Assembly (NCBI GenBank): GCA_012269805.1
Contig: JAAXJP010000255.1
Span: 1-6,651, forward strand
Direction of reading: 5' to 3'
Source of the DNA: Rubrivirga sp.
Lineage (GTDB): Bacteria > Bacteroidota > Rhodothermia > Rhodothermales > Rubricoccaceae
Length of the DNA: 6,651 nt
The notes beneath the pieces were generated by a model, which worked only from the letters and a program-made list of their open reading frames with translations, was not told the DNA's origin and ran no database searches. Shown piece after piece: positions 1 through 5,882 of this stretch. Each line of letters starts with the position of its first letter. Within the stretch, counting starts at the first letter, position 1. A program made the translations under genes and the position numbers.

Positions 1-812
1 CCGCTGGTCCCGGCCGCACGGAGCGACCACTTGTCCATGATCCGCGGCGTCGAGACGCCCGCCCGGGCGGTCTCGACGAGAAAGCCGCGGACGTCGCCGG
101 CGGCGTCCTTCGCCCAGACGACGGCGACGTCGGCGATGGAGGCGTTCGTGCTCCAGCGTTTGTGGCCGGTGATCACGTACTCGTCGCCGTCGCGGACCGC
201 GCGCGTGGTCATCGACCCGGGGTCGGAGCCGACGTTCGGCTCGGTGAGCGCGAAGCACCCGATGGCCTCGGCCGTCGCCAACCGGGGCAGCCAGCGGCGC
301 TTCTGCTCTTCCGACCCGTAGGTGTAGATCGGGTACATCACGAGCGAGCCCATCACCGAGCAGAACGACCGGAGGCCGCTGTCGGCCCGCTCGACCTCCT
401 GCATCATCAGGCCGTAGGTGTTGGACGAGGCCCCGAGCCCACCGTACTCCTTCGGGATCGTCGGGCCGATGACGCCGAGCGCGGCCAGCCCGCGGCCGAC
501 CTCGACCGGAAACGTCAGCGCCTGGGCGTGCTGCTCGATGACCGGCAGCACCTCGGCCGTGACGTAGTCGCGGACGCGGTCGCGGTGGGCCTTCTCATCG
601 TCCGTCAGGAGGTCGTCGACCCGGTAAAAGTCGAGGGCCTCGAAGGCCGTCGGGTCGTAGCGGCCGTTGTCGACGCCGAGCGGCGTGTGGCCGAGTGGGC
701 GGAACGCGGCGGGGTCGCCGGACTGGCCGGCGTCCTGGCGGTCGTGCGAGGGCGCCCCGTCGCCGGAGGCGGCGAGGGACGGGGTTCGGACGAGGTCGGG
801 GGACTGGGACAT
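1..812 (-). CDS. gcdH: Glutaryl-CoA dehydrogenase-like acyl-CoA dehydrogenase, N-terminal 270 residues (3' end outside window)
   Basis: This flavoenzyme would oxidatively decarboxylate glutaryl-CoA to crotonyl-CoA in lysine/tryptophan breakdown, with FAD as cofactor, in the cytoplasm. The frame is open from the ATG at 812 to the left edge. Residues from about 60 onward follow the acyl-CoA dehydrogenase fold: helical N-terminal domain, then the beta domain. The stretch SLVMYPIYTYGSEEQ (156-170) and the TEPNVGSDPGSM block (190-201) are typical of the glutaryl-CoA branch. Glu141, Arg148 and Ser152 occupy the spacing of human Glu87, Arg94 and Ser98, which bind the glutaryl carboxylate. The catalytic Glu near the C terminus lies outside the window, so activity cannot be judged. 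Residues 1-59 are a low-complexity extension absent from typical family members; no later ATG fits, so the start is kept. No Shine-Dalgarno is visible. A general short-chain acyl-CoA dehydrogenase is the alternative. Confidence 0.85.
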   Translation of the reverse strand, partial: MSQSPDLVRTPSLAASGDGAPSHDRQDAGQSGDPAAFRPLGHTPLGVDNGRYDPTAFEALDFYRVDDLLTDDEKAHRDRVRDYVTAEVLPVIEQHAQALTFPVEVGRGLAALGVIGPTIPKEYGGLGASSNTYGLMMQEVERADSGLRSFCSVMGSLVMYPIYTYGSEEQKRRWLPRLATAEAIGCFALTEPNVGSDPGSMTTRAVRDGDEYVITGHKRWSTNASIADVAVVWAKDAAGDVRGFLVETARAGVSTPRIMDKWSLRAAGTS

Positions 813-887
813 GGCAGACGCTACTTTGGCGCCGCTCAGGGCGGCTGATTCGTGTCCACCCAAGCTACGCCCCTCCCCCCTCCCGTC

Positions 888-1403
888 ATGCGCGTCCTCC
901 TCCTCGTCCTTTTTGGCATCGCCGGCCTGACGGCTCTCGCGCCCGCGTCCCACGCCCAGCGCTACGACGTGGAGCCCCGTTTCGGCGCGGGATTCGACGT
1001 CGCGACGGCGATCCTGGACCAAAACGTGATCCCGAACGGCCCGTCTCTCGGCATCCGGGGCCGGGTCGCGCTCCCGGTCAACGCCGACGTCTCCGTCGCC
1101 GCCAGCCTCGGCATCGGCGCGCACCTGTTCGAGGGGGCCGACGAGGCGCGCTACGTGATGAACCCGCAGGCGTCGGTCATCGTCACGCTGCCGTCGCGGC
1201 GGTCGGCGCGCTACGTCCTCGGCGGGTTCGGCGGGTTCATCCCGCTGTCCGACGGCGGCGGCGGGCCGTCGATCCACGCCGGCTACGGCTGGGCGATCCC
1301 GCTCACCGAGACGTCCCTGTTCGTCGAGATCAACCCGTCGCTCGTCGTCGGCGAGCGGGAAGCCGTCCCGGTGATCGGGCTCCGCAGCGGGGTTATTTTT
1401 TAG
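888..1403 (+). CDS. Secreted small outer-membrane beta-barrel-like protein
   Basis: I do not recognise a named family. With the ATG at 888 the product has 171 residues. Residues 2-20 form a signal peptide (Arg2, then a Leu/Val-rich core) with a likely cut after Ser-His-Ala23. The mature part is Gly-rich with alternating hydrophobic residues suggesting amphipathic beta strands, and it ends in a C-terminal Phe (GVIF), the usual end of outer-membrane barrels recognised by the BAM machinery. An in-frame GTG at 852 would add 12 residues ahead of the signal peptide, which is why 888 is preferred. There is no Shine-Dalgarno; the leader is pyrimidine-rich. The gene is divergent from the acyl-CoA dehydrogenase across 75 bases and convergent with the HAS-barrel gene. 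A porin-like or structural role is possible but cannot be assigned. Secretion is well supported; the barrel topology is inferred. Confidence 0.75.
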   Translation: MRVLLLVLFGIAGLTALAPASHAQRYDVEPRFGAGFDVATAILDQNVIPNGPSLGIRGRVALPVNADVSVAASLGIGAHLFEGADEARYVMNPQASVIVTLPSRRSARYVLGGFGGFIPLSDGGGGPSIHAGYGWAIPLTETSLFVEINPSLVVGEREAVPVIGLRSGVIF

Positions 1404-1436
1404 TTGCAATAACGGGCCAATAGCCCCAGCCCTGCT

Positions 1437-1454
1437 CGCCTCGGCGCCGAGGCG
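1437..1454. terminator. Perfect GC-rich palindrome between convergent genes, possible bidirectional terminator
   Basis: The 18 bases at 1437-1454 are a perfect inverted repeat centred on GGCGCC. It lies 33 bases after the stop of the secreted protein gene and 14 bases after the stop of the HAS-barrel gene on the other strand. Position between two convergent genes fits a shared terminator. There is no T-run on either side, so a standard intrinsic terminator is not shown; chance palindromes are also common at this GC content. Confidence 0.35.
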
Positions 1455-1468
1455 GACCGCCCCGGGCG

Positions 1469-2095
1469 CTAGCGGACGCGGCGGAGGATCGACTGGAGCC
1501 GTTCGTGGTCGTCGTCGAGCAGCCGGGCCAGTGCGCGGCCGGCCTCGACCAGGACCGCCTCCCCGTCGGGGCCGCCGCCGTGGGCGGCGTGGAGGTTGCG
1601 GAGCGCGGCGGCGAGGAGGTCGTCGGCCGGAACGGCCGGGTCGGGGTGCCGCGCGAGCGTCCGGAGCACGTCGAACGGGGCCGCCAGCGCGGCGACGGCG
1701 TCGGGCCCGCACGGACGAACGCGGTCGTGGAGCGCCGCGGGGCGCGGCGGGAGCGTTTGCCGGACCCGGGGACGGCCGCCGTCGCGCGTCTGCTTGTCCC
1801 AGTAGGCGAGAACCTGGGCCCGGACGGTCGTCCGGACGAGCTCGAGGATCTGCGGCATCTCGCGGCGGATCCGGTCGCGGTCGTAGTCGGCGCCGAGGGC
1901 GACGGCCTGGCGGCCCGGCTCGACGCTGCCGGTCTCGGCGTGGCTCACGAGGCCGTAGAGCACGGTCCCGTCGTCGGTCTCGACCTCGACCCACGACCCG
2001 AACGCCGGCACCTCGGCCTCGGCGTAGACCTCGGCCACGATCTCGCGCGTGCTCGACGCGATGACTTCGGCGACGGGAGGAGAGCTGGTCGTCAC
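1469..2095 (-). CDS. HAS-barrel domain protein, NurA/HerA-associated
   Basis: The 208-residue product starts with a small beta barrel of the HerA-ATP synthase (HAS) type at about residues 7-70; the PAFGSWVEV strand at 30-38 and the LYGLVSHAETG segment at 46-56 are its clearest marks. A linker follows with LPPRPAALHD, a block known from cyanobacterial stand-alone HAS-barrel proteins, and then a helical C-terminal half (about 125-208) ending in a basic tail. No Walker A or B motif is present, so it is not an ATPase. Genomic partners of such proteins include NurA nucleases and HerA translocases, and here nurA lies 57 bases upstream on the same strand. An adaptor role for a NurA-HerA machine is inference. 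The start is GTG: it is the only ATG/GTG candidate ahead of the barrel after an in-frame stop, which is the nurA stop itself. The gene is probably last in a three-gene unit. Confidence 0.75.
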   Translation of the reverse strand: MTTSSPPVAEVIASSTREIVAEVYAEAEVPAFGSWVEVETDDGTVLYGLVSHAETGSVEPGRQAVALGADYDRDRIRREMPQILELVRTTVRAQVLAYWDKQTRDGGRPRVRQTLPPRPAALHDRVRPCGPDAVAALAAPFDVLRTLARHPDPAVPADDLLAAALRNLHAAHGGGPDGEAVLVEAGRALARLLDDDHERLQSILRRVR

Positions 2096-2152
2096 GGGGC
2101 GGGGGGGGCGGGAGACGCCCGAGGCGGGCGGAGCCGGAAGATCGGGACGTCG

Positions 2153-3379
2153 CTAGACGCGCGGGGCGCGCTTCGACGCCGCCTTGCCCGAGTACGTCGC
2201 CGCCCCGGCGCCCGCGCCGCGCGCCTGCCGGGCCAGGATCCGGTAGAACACGTCCTTCTCTCGCGCCCGGACGACGGCCCGTTCGTGCGCCTCCTGCAGG
2301 ATGATCGGGTAGCCTCCCCCCTTCTCGCACTGGTCGAGCACGACGGCGTGGACCAGGTCGAGCCAGCCCGGCACCTCCGCCACCCACTCCGGCATCTCGA
2401 CCCGACCCACCTCGGCGCAGCCGTGGACGTAGAAGGCGACGATCCGGTGGTCGCCGTACTGCTTAAGCACCTCGCTTCGCGAGAGGAACACCGCCGACCG
2501 CTCGCCGGCCCCCAGTCGCGACGCGAACACGTGGCGGTCCTGGAGCCCGCGGAGCGAATCGGGGGCCGGGTCCCAGTCGGGCTCGTTGCGGTGCAGGCGG
2601 AGCAGGTTGACGACCTCGGCGTTGGCCGGGCGCGAGACGTACGAGCAGACGGGGATCCCGGCCTCGCGGAAGCGGTCGAGCTCGGCGACGTAGCGGCTGA
2701 TGAGCTGCGCCTCGAGCCGGCGGTTCTTCATCCCGCGGAGCATCCACCGGATGAGCGTCCCGTCGGCCATGGCGACGACCTCGCGGCCGCTCCGGCGCTC
2801 CTCGTCCGCCGTGTCGAACAGCCAGCGGAGCTCGAGCTCGTCGCGGAGCGCCGAGACGACCTCGGACGTCACGTCGAGCGGCGACGCCTCGGCGTCGTCC
2901 TCGGCGAGGTCGGCCAGGTCCTGTTGGCGGTAGCGGAGCGTCGGCTCGGCGCGGATGAGCGGCGGGTCGAGCGTGCCGTAGTGGATCGCGACGCGCCCGA
3001 CGTTGAGGAGGTAGCACGCTGGGTCGACGTGGCGGTCCGGGAAGATCTGCGAGCCGTCCGTCGCCACGACCGTCACGGTCGCGGGGCGCGGAGCACAGGT
3101 GTGGCAGCCGTCCGGTCGCGTGCGGGGCAAGGCCCGGAGCGGGCCTCCGGACAGCTGCTCCGCGCGGTCGCGCAGCGTCTCCCACTCGGGGGCGCAGTCG
3201 TCGAGCGCGGCGAGCGCGCGGTCGAGGCGGCCGGCGTGGGCACGGTCCTCCTCCACGCGGTAGGCCGCGAAGTCGGCGATCTGTCCGGCGAGGCGGGCGA
3301 AGTCGAGCACGGGGTCGGCGGGGGACGCCTCAGAGTACCACGGTCGGAGCAGCGGGTGGGCCGGCTCCGAGGGCCTCAT
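2153..3379 (-). CDS. nurA: NurA-family DNA nuclease
   Basis: NurA is a manganese-dependent 5'-3' exonuclease and single-strand endonuclease that, with the HerA translocase, trims DNA ends for recombination repair. The 408-residue product has the family hallmarks in order: ATDGSQ with Asp108, acidic residues at 181-183 in DELEL, MADGT with Asp206, and a C-terminal YPIILQEAH block with Tyr357, Glu363 and His365. These match the family's conserved metal-ligand Asp, Glu, Asp and His positions. Residues 24-100 form an N-terminal helical segment that contains a Cys92-His-Thr-Cys95 pair just before motif I. The tail from 386 is Gly/Ala/Lys/Arg-rich. The ATG at 3379 overlaps the stop of the preceding gene (ATGA), so the start is set by coupling; a longer open frame continues upstream to 3838 but only inside the neighbouring gene in another frame. 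The HAS-barrel gene follows. No HerA gene is in the window. Confidence 0.9.
   Translation of the reverse strand: MRPSEPAHPLLRPWYSEASPADPVLDFARLAGQIADFAAYRVEEDRAHAGRLDRALAALDDCAPEWETLRDRAEQLSGGPLRALPRTRPDGCHTCAPRPATVTVVATDGSQIFPDRHVDPACYLLNVGRVAIHYGTLDPPLIRAEPTLRYRQQDLADLAEDDAEASPLDVTSEVVSALRDELELRWLFDTADEERRSGREVVAMADGTLIRWMLRGMKNRRLEAQLISRYVAELDRFREAGIPVCSYVSRPANAEVVNLLRLHRNEPDWDPAPDSLRGLQDRHVFASRLGAGERSAVFLSRSEVLKQYGDHRIVAFYVHGCAEVGRVEMPEWVAEVPGWLDLVHAVVLDQCEKGGGYPIILQEAHERAVVRAREKDVFYRILARQARGAGAGAATYSGKAASKRAPRV
3376..3379 (-). promoter_or_regulatory. ATGA stop/start overlap coupling the CxxC protein gene to nurA
   Basis: Read on the minus strand, the four bases 3379-3376 are ATGA: the ATG starts nurA and the TGA ends the upstream AhpD-like gene. 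No Shine-Dalgarno is at the right distance, so ribosome re-initiation after the upstream stop is the likely way nurA is translated. This fixes the nurA start and indicates that the two proteins are made from one transcript. Confidence 0.8.
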
Positions 3380-3888
3380 TCCATCTCGATGGTCACGAGC
3401 GAGCACGACAGCGCCTGCCCAAGCCCGCGCTTGATGACGGGAAAGATCTGGCACGTCGCCACCGCCATCGCCAGCTCGACGTGGGCCTCGTGGCCGAACA
3501 GCGCCTCCACCTCGGCGACGTGGTCGGCGACGTCGGCGGCCTGCGACGCGACGGCGTGGCCGAAGGCGTACGCCGCGCGGGCGTCCCCGTAGAGGTCGTC
3601 GGGCGCGTCCAGGGCCTGGCGGAGCGTGGTCGTGGACACACCGTCGCGCTGGGCGACCGTGACGATGAGTTGCACGCACGTCCCGCAGTCCTGGGCGACG
3701 GTCGCGCCGAGGCGGGCGAGGTGCCACGCGTCGAGCGGGGCGCGCTGTCGGTATTGAGCGGCCGGCATCGCCAGCATCCACCTCGCGAACGCCCCGCGGG
3801 AGGTGTCGGCCAGCGTCTTCAGGTACGGCATCTCGCACCCGGTTTGGCGTTCGGCGGCGGCGACGACTCGGTCGGTGAGGGCACCCAT
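3376..3888 (-). CDS. Carboxymuconolactone decarboxylase/AhpD-like protein with CxxC
   Basis: The 170-residue, all-helical product resembles the carboxymuconolactone decarboxylase/AhpD superfamily, small proteins that often act as thiol peroxidases or hydrolases. The core is AQDCGTCVQLIVTVA, with Cys68 and Cys71 as the redox-type pair at the start of a helix. AhpD enzymes have Glu-x11-Cys-x2-Cys-x3-His; here Ile75 stands where the His is expected, so the full AhpD proton relay is not present and peroxidase activity is doubtful. Further Cys are at 18, in a TCQIF segment near 150, and near the C terminus (LSCSL). The start is an ATG with no visible Shine-Dalgarno, 44 bases from the divergent hemW start. 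It is the first gene of the unit and overlaps nurA by four bases. The superfamily call is moderately sure; the function is unknown. Confidence 0.7.
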   Translation of the reverse strand: MGALTDRVVAAAERQTGCEMPYLKTLADTSRGAFARWMLAMPAAQYRQRAPLDAWHLARLGATVAQDCGTCVQLIVTVAQRDGVSTTTLRQALDAPDDLYGDARAAYAFGHAVASQAADVADHVAEVEALFGHEAHVELAMAVATCQIFPVIKRGLGQALSCSLVTIEME

Positions 3889-3932
3889 GTCGGGGGACGG
3901 CGGTACGTGAGGCCCGGAATATCGACTCCCCT

Positions 3933-5090
3933 GTGGCTGGCCTCTACGTCCACGTCCCCTTCTGCTCGCAGCGCTGCGTCTACTGCGACTTCTATTTCAC
4001 CACGACCCGCCGCGACGAGGGGCCGTTCACCCGCGCGCTCGCCCTCGAGGCCGAGCGCGTTGGCCAGGAGTATCGCGACACGGCGCCGCTCCGGACGCTC
4101 TACCTCGGCGGCGGCACTCCGTCCCTCCTCACCCCCTCGGCGCTCGGCGCCGTGATCGGGTCCGCTCACGAGCACTTCGACACCGGCGGGCTCGAGGAGG
4201 TCACGGTCGAGGCCAACCCCGAGGACCTCGCCGGCCCGGACGGCGCGGCGTGGCTGCGAGCGGCGCGCGACCTCGGCGTGACACGGCTCTCGCTCGGCGT
4301 CCAGTCGTTTTTCGACGACGACCTCCGGTTCATGAACCGCGCTCACGACGCCGCCCAGGCCGAGGCCGGTACCGAGGCGGCGGTGGCCGAGATCGGCGAG
4401 GTCTCGGTCGACCTCATCTTCGGCGTGCCCGACCAGCCGTTCGAGCACTGGGGCGCGAACCTCCAAAAGGCGGTCCGCCTCGGCGCCGCCCACGTCTCGA
4501 CGTACAGCCTGACCGTCGAGGAACGGACCCCGCTCCACAAGATGGTCCGTCTCGGGCGCGTGGTCCCCGAGGGCGACGAGGCGCTCCGCGAGCGCTACCT
4601 CTTCACGCACGACTACCTCGGCGAGCACGGGTTCGAGCACTACGAGGTCTCGTCGTTCGCGCGGCCCGGGCGCCGGAGCCGGCACAACCAGAGCTACTGG
4701 GCGCACGAGACGGTGATCGGTCTCGGCCCGAGCGCGCACTCGTTCTGGCGCGAGACCCGCAGCCGAGGCTGGCGCTGGGCCGACGTGGCCCACCTCGGGC
4801 GTTGGCAGGGTCTCCTCCTCGGCGGCGAGAGCCCGGTCGAGTGGCGCGAGCAGATCGGACCGGACGAACTGGCCGACGAGGCCGTCCTCCTCGGCCTCCG
4901 CCGCCTCGTCGACGGGCTGGACCTCGACGTGCTCGAGCGGGACTACGGCGTCGACCTCCTGACCGACCGCCGCGCAGAACTCGCGGCGCTGGAAGGCGCC
5001 GGGCTGGTCGAGGTCGCCCCCGGTCGCGTGCGCCTCACGGTCGAGGGCGCCGCCGTGGCCGACGCCGTGGCGCTCCGGCTCGTGGGCTAG
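3933..5090 (+). CDS. hemW: HemW, radical SAM family heme chaperone
   Basis: HemW binds heme and transfers it to respiratory proteins. It was formerly annotated as oxygen-independent coproporphyrinogen III oxidase but lacks that activity. The 385-residue product begins AGLYVHVPFC, with the radical SAM motif Cys11-x3-Cys15-x2-Cys18 followed by Asp-Phe, the HemW form (true HemN has a further Cys there). The SAM-binding GGGTPS is at 59-64, the LSLGVQSF strand near 116-123, the VSVDLIFGVP block near 161-170, and the heme-binding HNxxYW motif is intact at 251-256, followed by GLGPSAHSFW. The C-terminal winged-helix-like HemN_C region is present and the length is normal. The start is GTG, chosen because it places the first strand exactly as in the family and no alternative start is nearby. 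It reads divergently from the nurA unit and is followed after 24 bases by the DUF192 lipoprotein gene, probably co-transcribed. Confidence 0.94.
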   Translation: MAGLYVHVPFCSQRCVYCDFYFTTTRRDEGPFTRALALEAERVGQEYRDTAPLRTLYLGGGTPSLLTPSALGAVIGSAHEHFDTGGLEEVTVEANPEDLAGPDGAAWLRAARDLGVTRLSLGVQSFFDDDLRFMNRAHDAAQAEAGTEAAVAEIGEVSVDLIFGVPDQPFEHWGANLQKAVRLGAAHVSTYSLTVEERTPLHKMVRLGRVVPEGDEALRERYLFTHDYLGEHGFEHYEVSSFARPGRRSRHNQSYWAHETVIGLGPSAHSFWRETRSRGWRWADVAHLGRWQGLLLGGESPVEWREQIGPDELADEAVLLGLRRLVDGLDLDVLERDYGVDLLTDRRAELAALEGAGLVEVAPGRVRLTVEGAAVADAVALRLVG

Positions 5091-5114
5091 CTTTCGGCGT
5101 CCCCCACCGAGCCC

Positions 5115-5594
5115 ATGCGCGTCGTCCCGATCCTGCTCCTCGCCTTTGTCCTCCTCGGCTGTCCTGAGCCGGAGGAGCCGGACTCCGCACCGAGCCCCCG
5201 CGCGTCGATCCCGTTCGACATCGAGGGAACGCTGAGCTTCGTCCGGGGAACGGACACCCTCCGCACCATCGACATCGAGATCGCCGACACCGATTCGGCG
5301 CGGGGGCGCGGGCTCATGCAGCGGAGCGAGATCCCGGAGGACACGGGGATGCTTTTCATCTTCCCCGCTGCGGAGGAGCAGGCCTTCTACATGGCCAACA
5401 CGCCGCGCTCCCTCGACATCCAGTTCTACGGCGCGGACTCGACCCTCCTCAACATCGCGGAAAACACGACGCCGTATTCGCTCGACAACGTGTTCTCCGA
5501 CGGGCCGACCCAGTTCGTAGTCGAGGTCCCCGCCGGCTACTCACGCCGCCTCGGCCTCGTGCCGGGTGACCGGATCACGTGGACTCGAAAGTGA
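5115..5594 (+). CDS. DUF192 family lipoprotein
   Basis: The 159-residue product starts with a lipoprotein signal: hydrophobic residues 3-14, then lipobox Leu-Leu-Gly-Cys16, with Cys16 the expected lipidated residue. A short acidic, Pro-rich spacer (about 17-33) leads to a complete DUF192 domain at about 40-157. Its marks are RGLMQR (65-70), GMLFIFP (78-84), the FYMANT block (91-96, usually FWMKNT), LDIQF (100-104), a VVEV-x-AG segment (135-141) and the final GD at 151-152. DUF192 is a small beta fold found widely in bacteria, often exported; its biochemical function is not established. The gene starts 24 bases after hemW and no promoter is visible between them, so it is probably the second gene of that unit. 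There is no evidence that its role is linked to heme. No Shine-Dalgarno precedes the ATG. Confidence 0.88.
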   Translation: MRVVPILLLAFVLLGCPEPEEPDSAPSPRASIPFDIEGTLSFVRGTDTLRTIDIEIADTDSARGRGLMQRSEIPEDTGMLFIFPAAEEQAFYMANTPRSLDIQFYGADSTLLNIAENTTPYSLDNVFSDGPTQFVVEVPAGYSRRLGLVPGDRITWTRK

Positions 5595-5602
5595 AGGGAC
5601 GG

Positions 5603-5649
5603 CCAGGCATCGCCTGGTTAGGGCCAGGTTACCCCCGAATCGTTCGGGG
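5603..5649 (+). other. Two short hairpins just after the DUF192 gene
   Basis: Within 60 bases of the DUF192 stop lie CCAGGC/GCCTGG (5603-5608 with 5612-5617) and CCCCGAA/TTCGGGG (5633-5639 with 5643-5649), each with a 3-base loop. The right arm of the first can instead pair with CCAGG at 5624-5628, so two folds exclude each other. Neither is followed by a T-run, so they are not standard terminators. They may protect the 3' end of the hemW transcript or belong to a processed leader. No coding frame here looks real. Confidence 0.4.
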
Positions 5650-5736
5650 TTCATCGGGCCTCCCTCGTTCGCCACCAGTCGCGCTTTTTCGCGCCGACAT
5701 AAGGGTTTAGGCCCGGCCCCGGTCAGGAAATCCCTA

Positions 5737-5873
5737 CTCGAGACGTGAAGACGCTCCAAAGCGTGACAGGCTGGGCACCCGTTTCCAGTATGTGCCGTTC
5801 ATTAGGCCACAGGTGATGACGTGCCGTCCCACGTCCCACCGTCGAGCCCGCTGGCCCCGTAAGGCCAGCGGGC
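5737..5873 (+). ncRNA. Candidate structured RNA ending at the strong terminator (also possible 3' UTR)
   Basis: Between the DUF192 gene and the strong terminator is about 250 bases without a convincing gene. The last 140 bases hold successive hairpins: 5751-5764 (ACGCT/AGCGT), 5774-5796 (GGCAC/GTGCC) and 5812-5840, a ten-pair stem (GGTG plus GACGTG against CACGTC plus CACC with a small internal loop). The GACGTG arm also occurs at 5742-5747; there it, with the adjoining CTCGA (5737-5741), could pair with CACGTC (5830-5835) and TCGAG (5842-5846), giving a competing long-range fold. No plus-strand gene follows the terminator, so a riboswitch or attenuator is unlikely. It matches no RNA I know: not tmRNA, RNase P RNA, SRP RNA or a tRNA. 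A promoter was not identified; the start shown is the outermost paired base. Confidence 0.3.
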
Positions 5874-5882
5874 TTCTTTTTT
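5846..5882 (+). terminator. Strong intrinsic terminator, plus strand
   Basis: An 11-base-pair perfect GC-rich stem (5846-5856 with 5863-5873) with a six-base loop CCGTAA is followed by TTCTTTTTT at 5874-5882. This is a textbook Rho-independent terminator for plus-strand transcription. There is no T-run on the other side, so it works in one direction only. It ends either the hemW-DUF192 transcript (252 bases after the last stop) or a separate small RNA. Confidence 0.92.

Noticed and set aside
822..829. TACTTTGG as a Bacteroidota -7 promoter element for the secreted protein gene
   Set aside because: It only partly fits TAnnTTTG and no TTTG-like -33 element lies at the right distance upstream.
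852..887. GTG start at 852 for the secreted protein
   Set aside because: It would put a polar, Pro-rich 12-residue stretch ahead of an otherwise standard signal peptide that starts at the ATG at 888.
1505..3592. A 695-codon open frame on the plus strand opposite the HAS-barrel gene and nurA
   Set aside because: It is antisense to two genes with clear family motifs, is rich in Arg/Val/Gly/Asp repeats typical of GC-rich antisense frames, and shows no recognisable domain.
3380..3838. N-terminal extension of the nurA frame upstream of 3379
   Set aside because: It runs through the AhpD-like gene in another frame, is Arg/Pro/Thr-rich and unlike NurA; the ATGA overlap gives a natural start with normal family length.
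3819..4793. A 324-codon open frame on the minus strand opposite hemW
   Set aside because: hemW has all family motifs in the other direction; this frame is a shadow caused by high GC at third codon positions.
5700..5882. Riboswitch or attenuator
   Set aside because: No plus-strand gene lies beyond the terminator; the next gene is on the opposite strand. No known riboswitch consensus was seen either.
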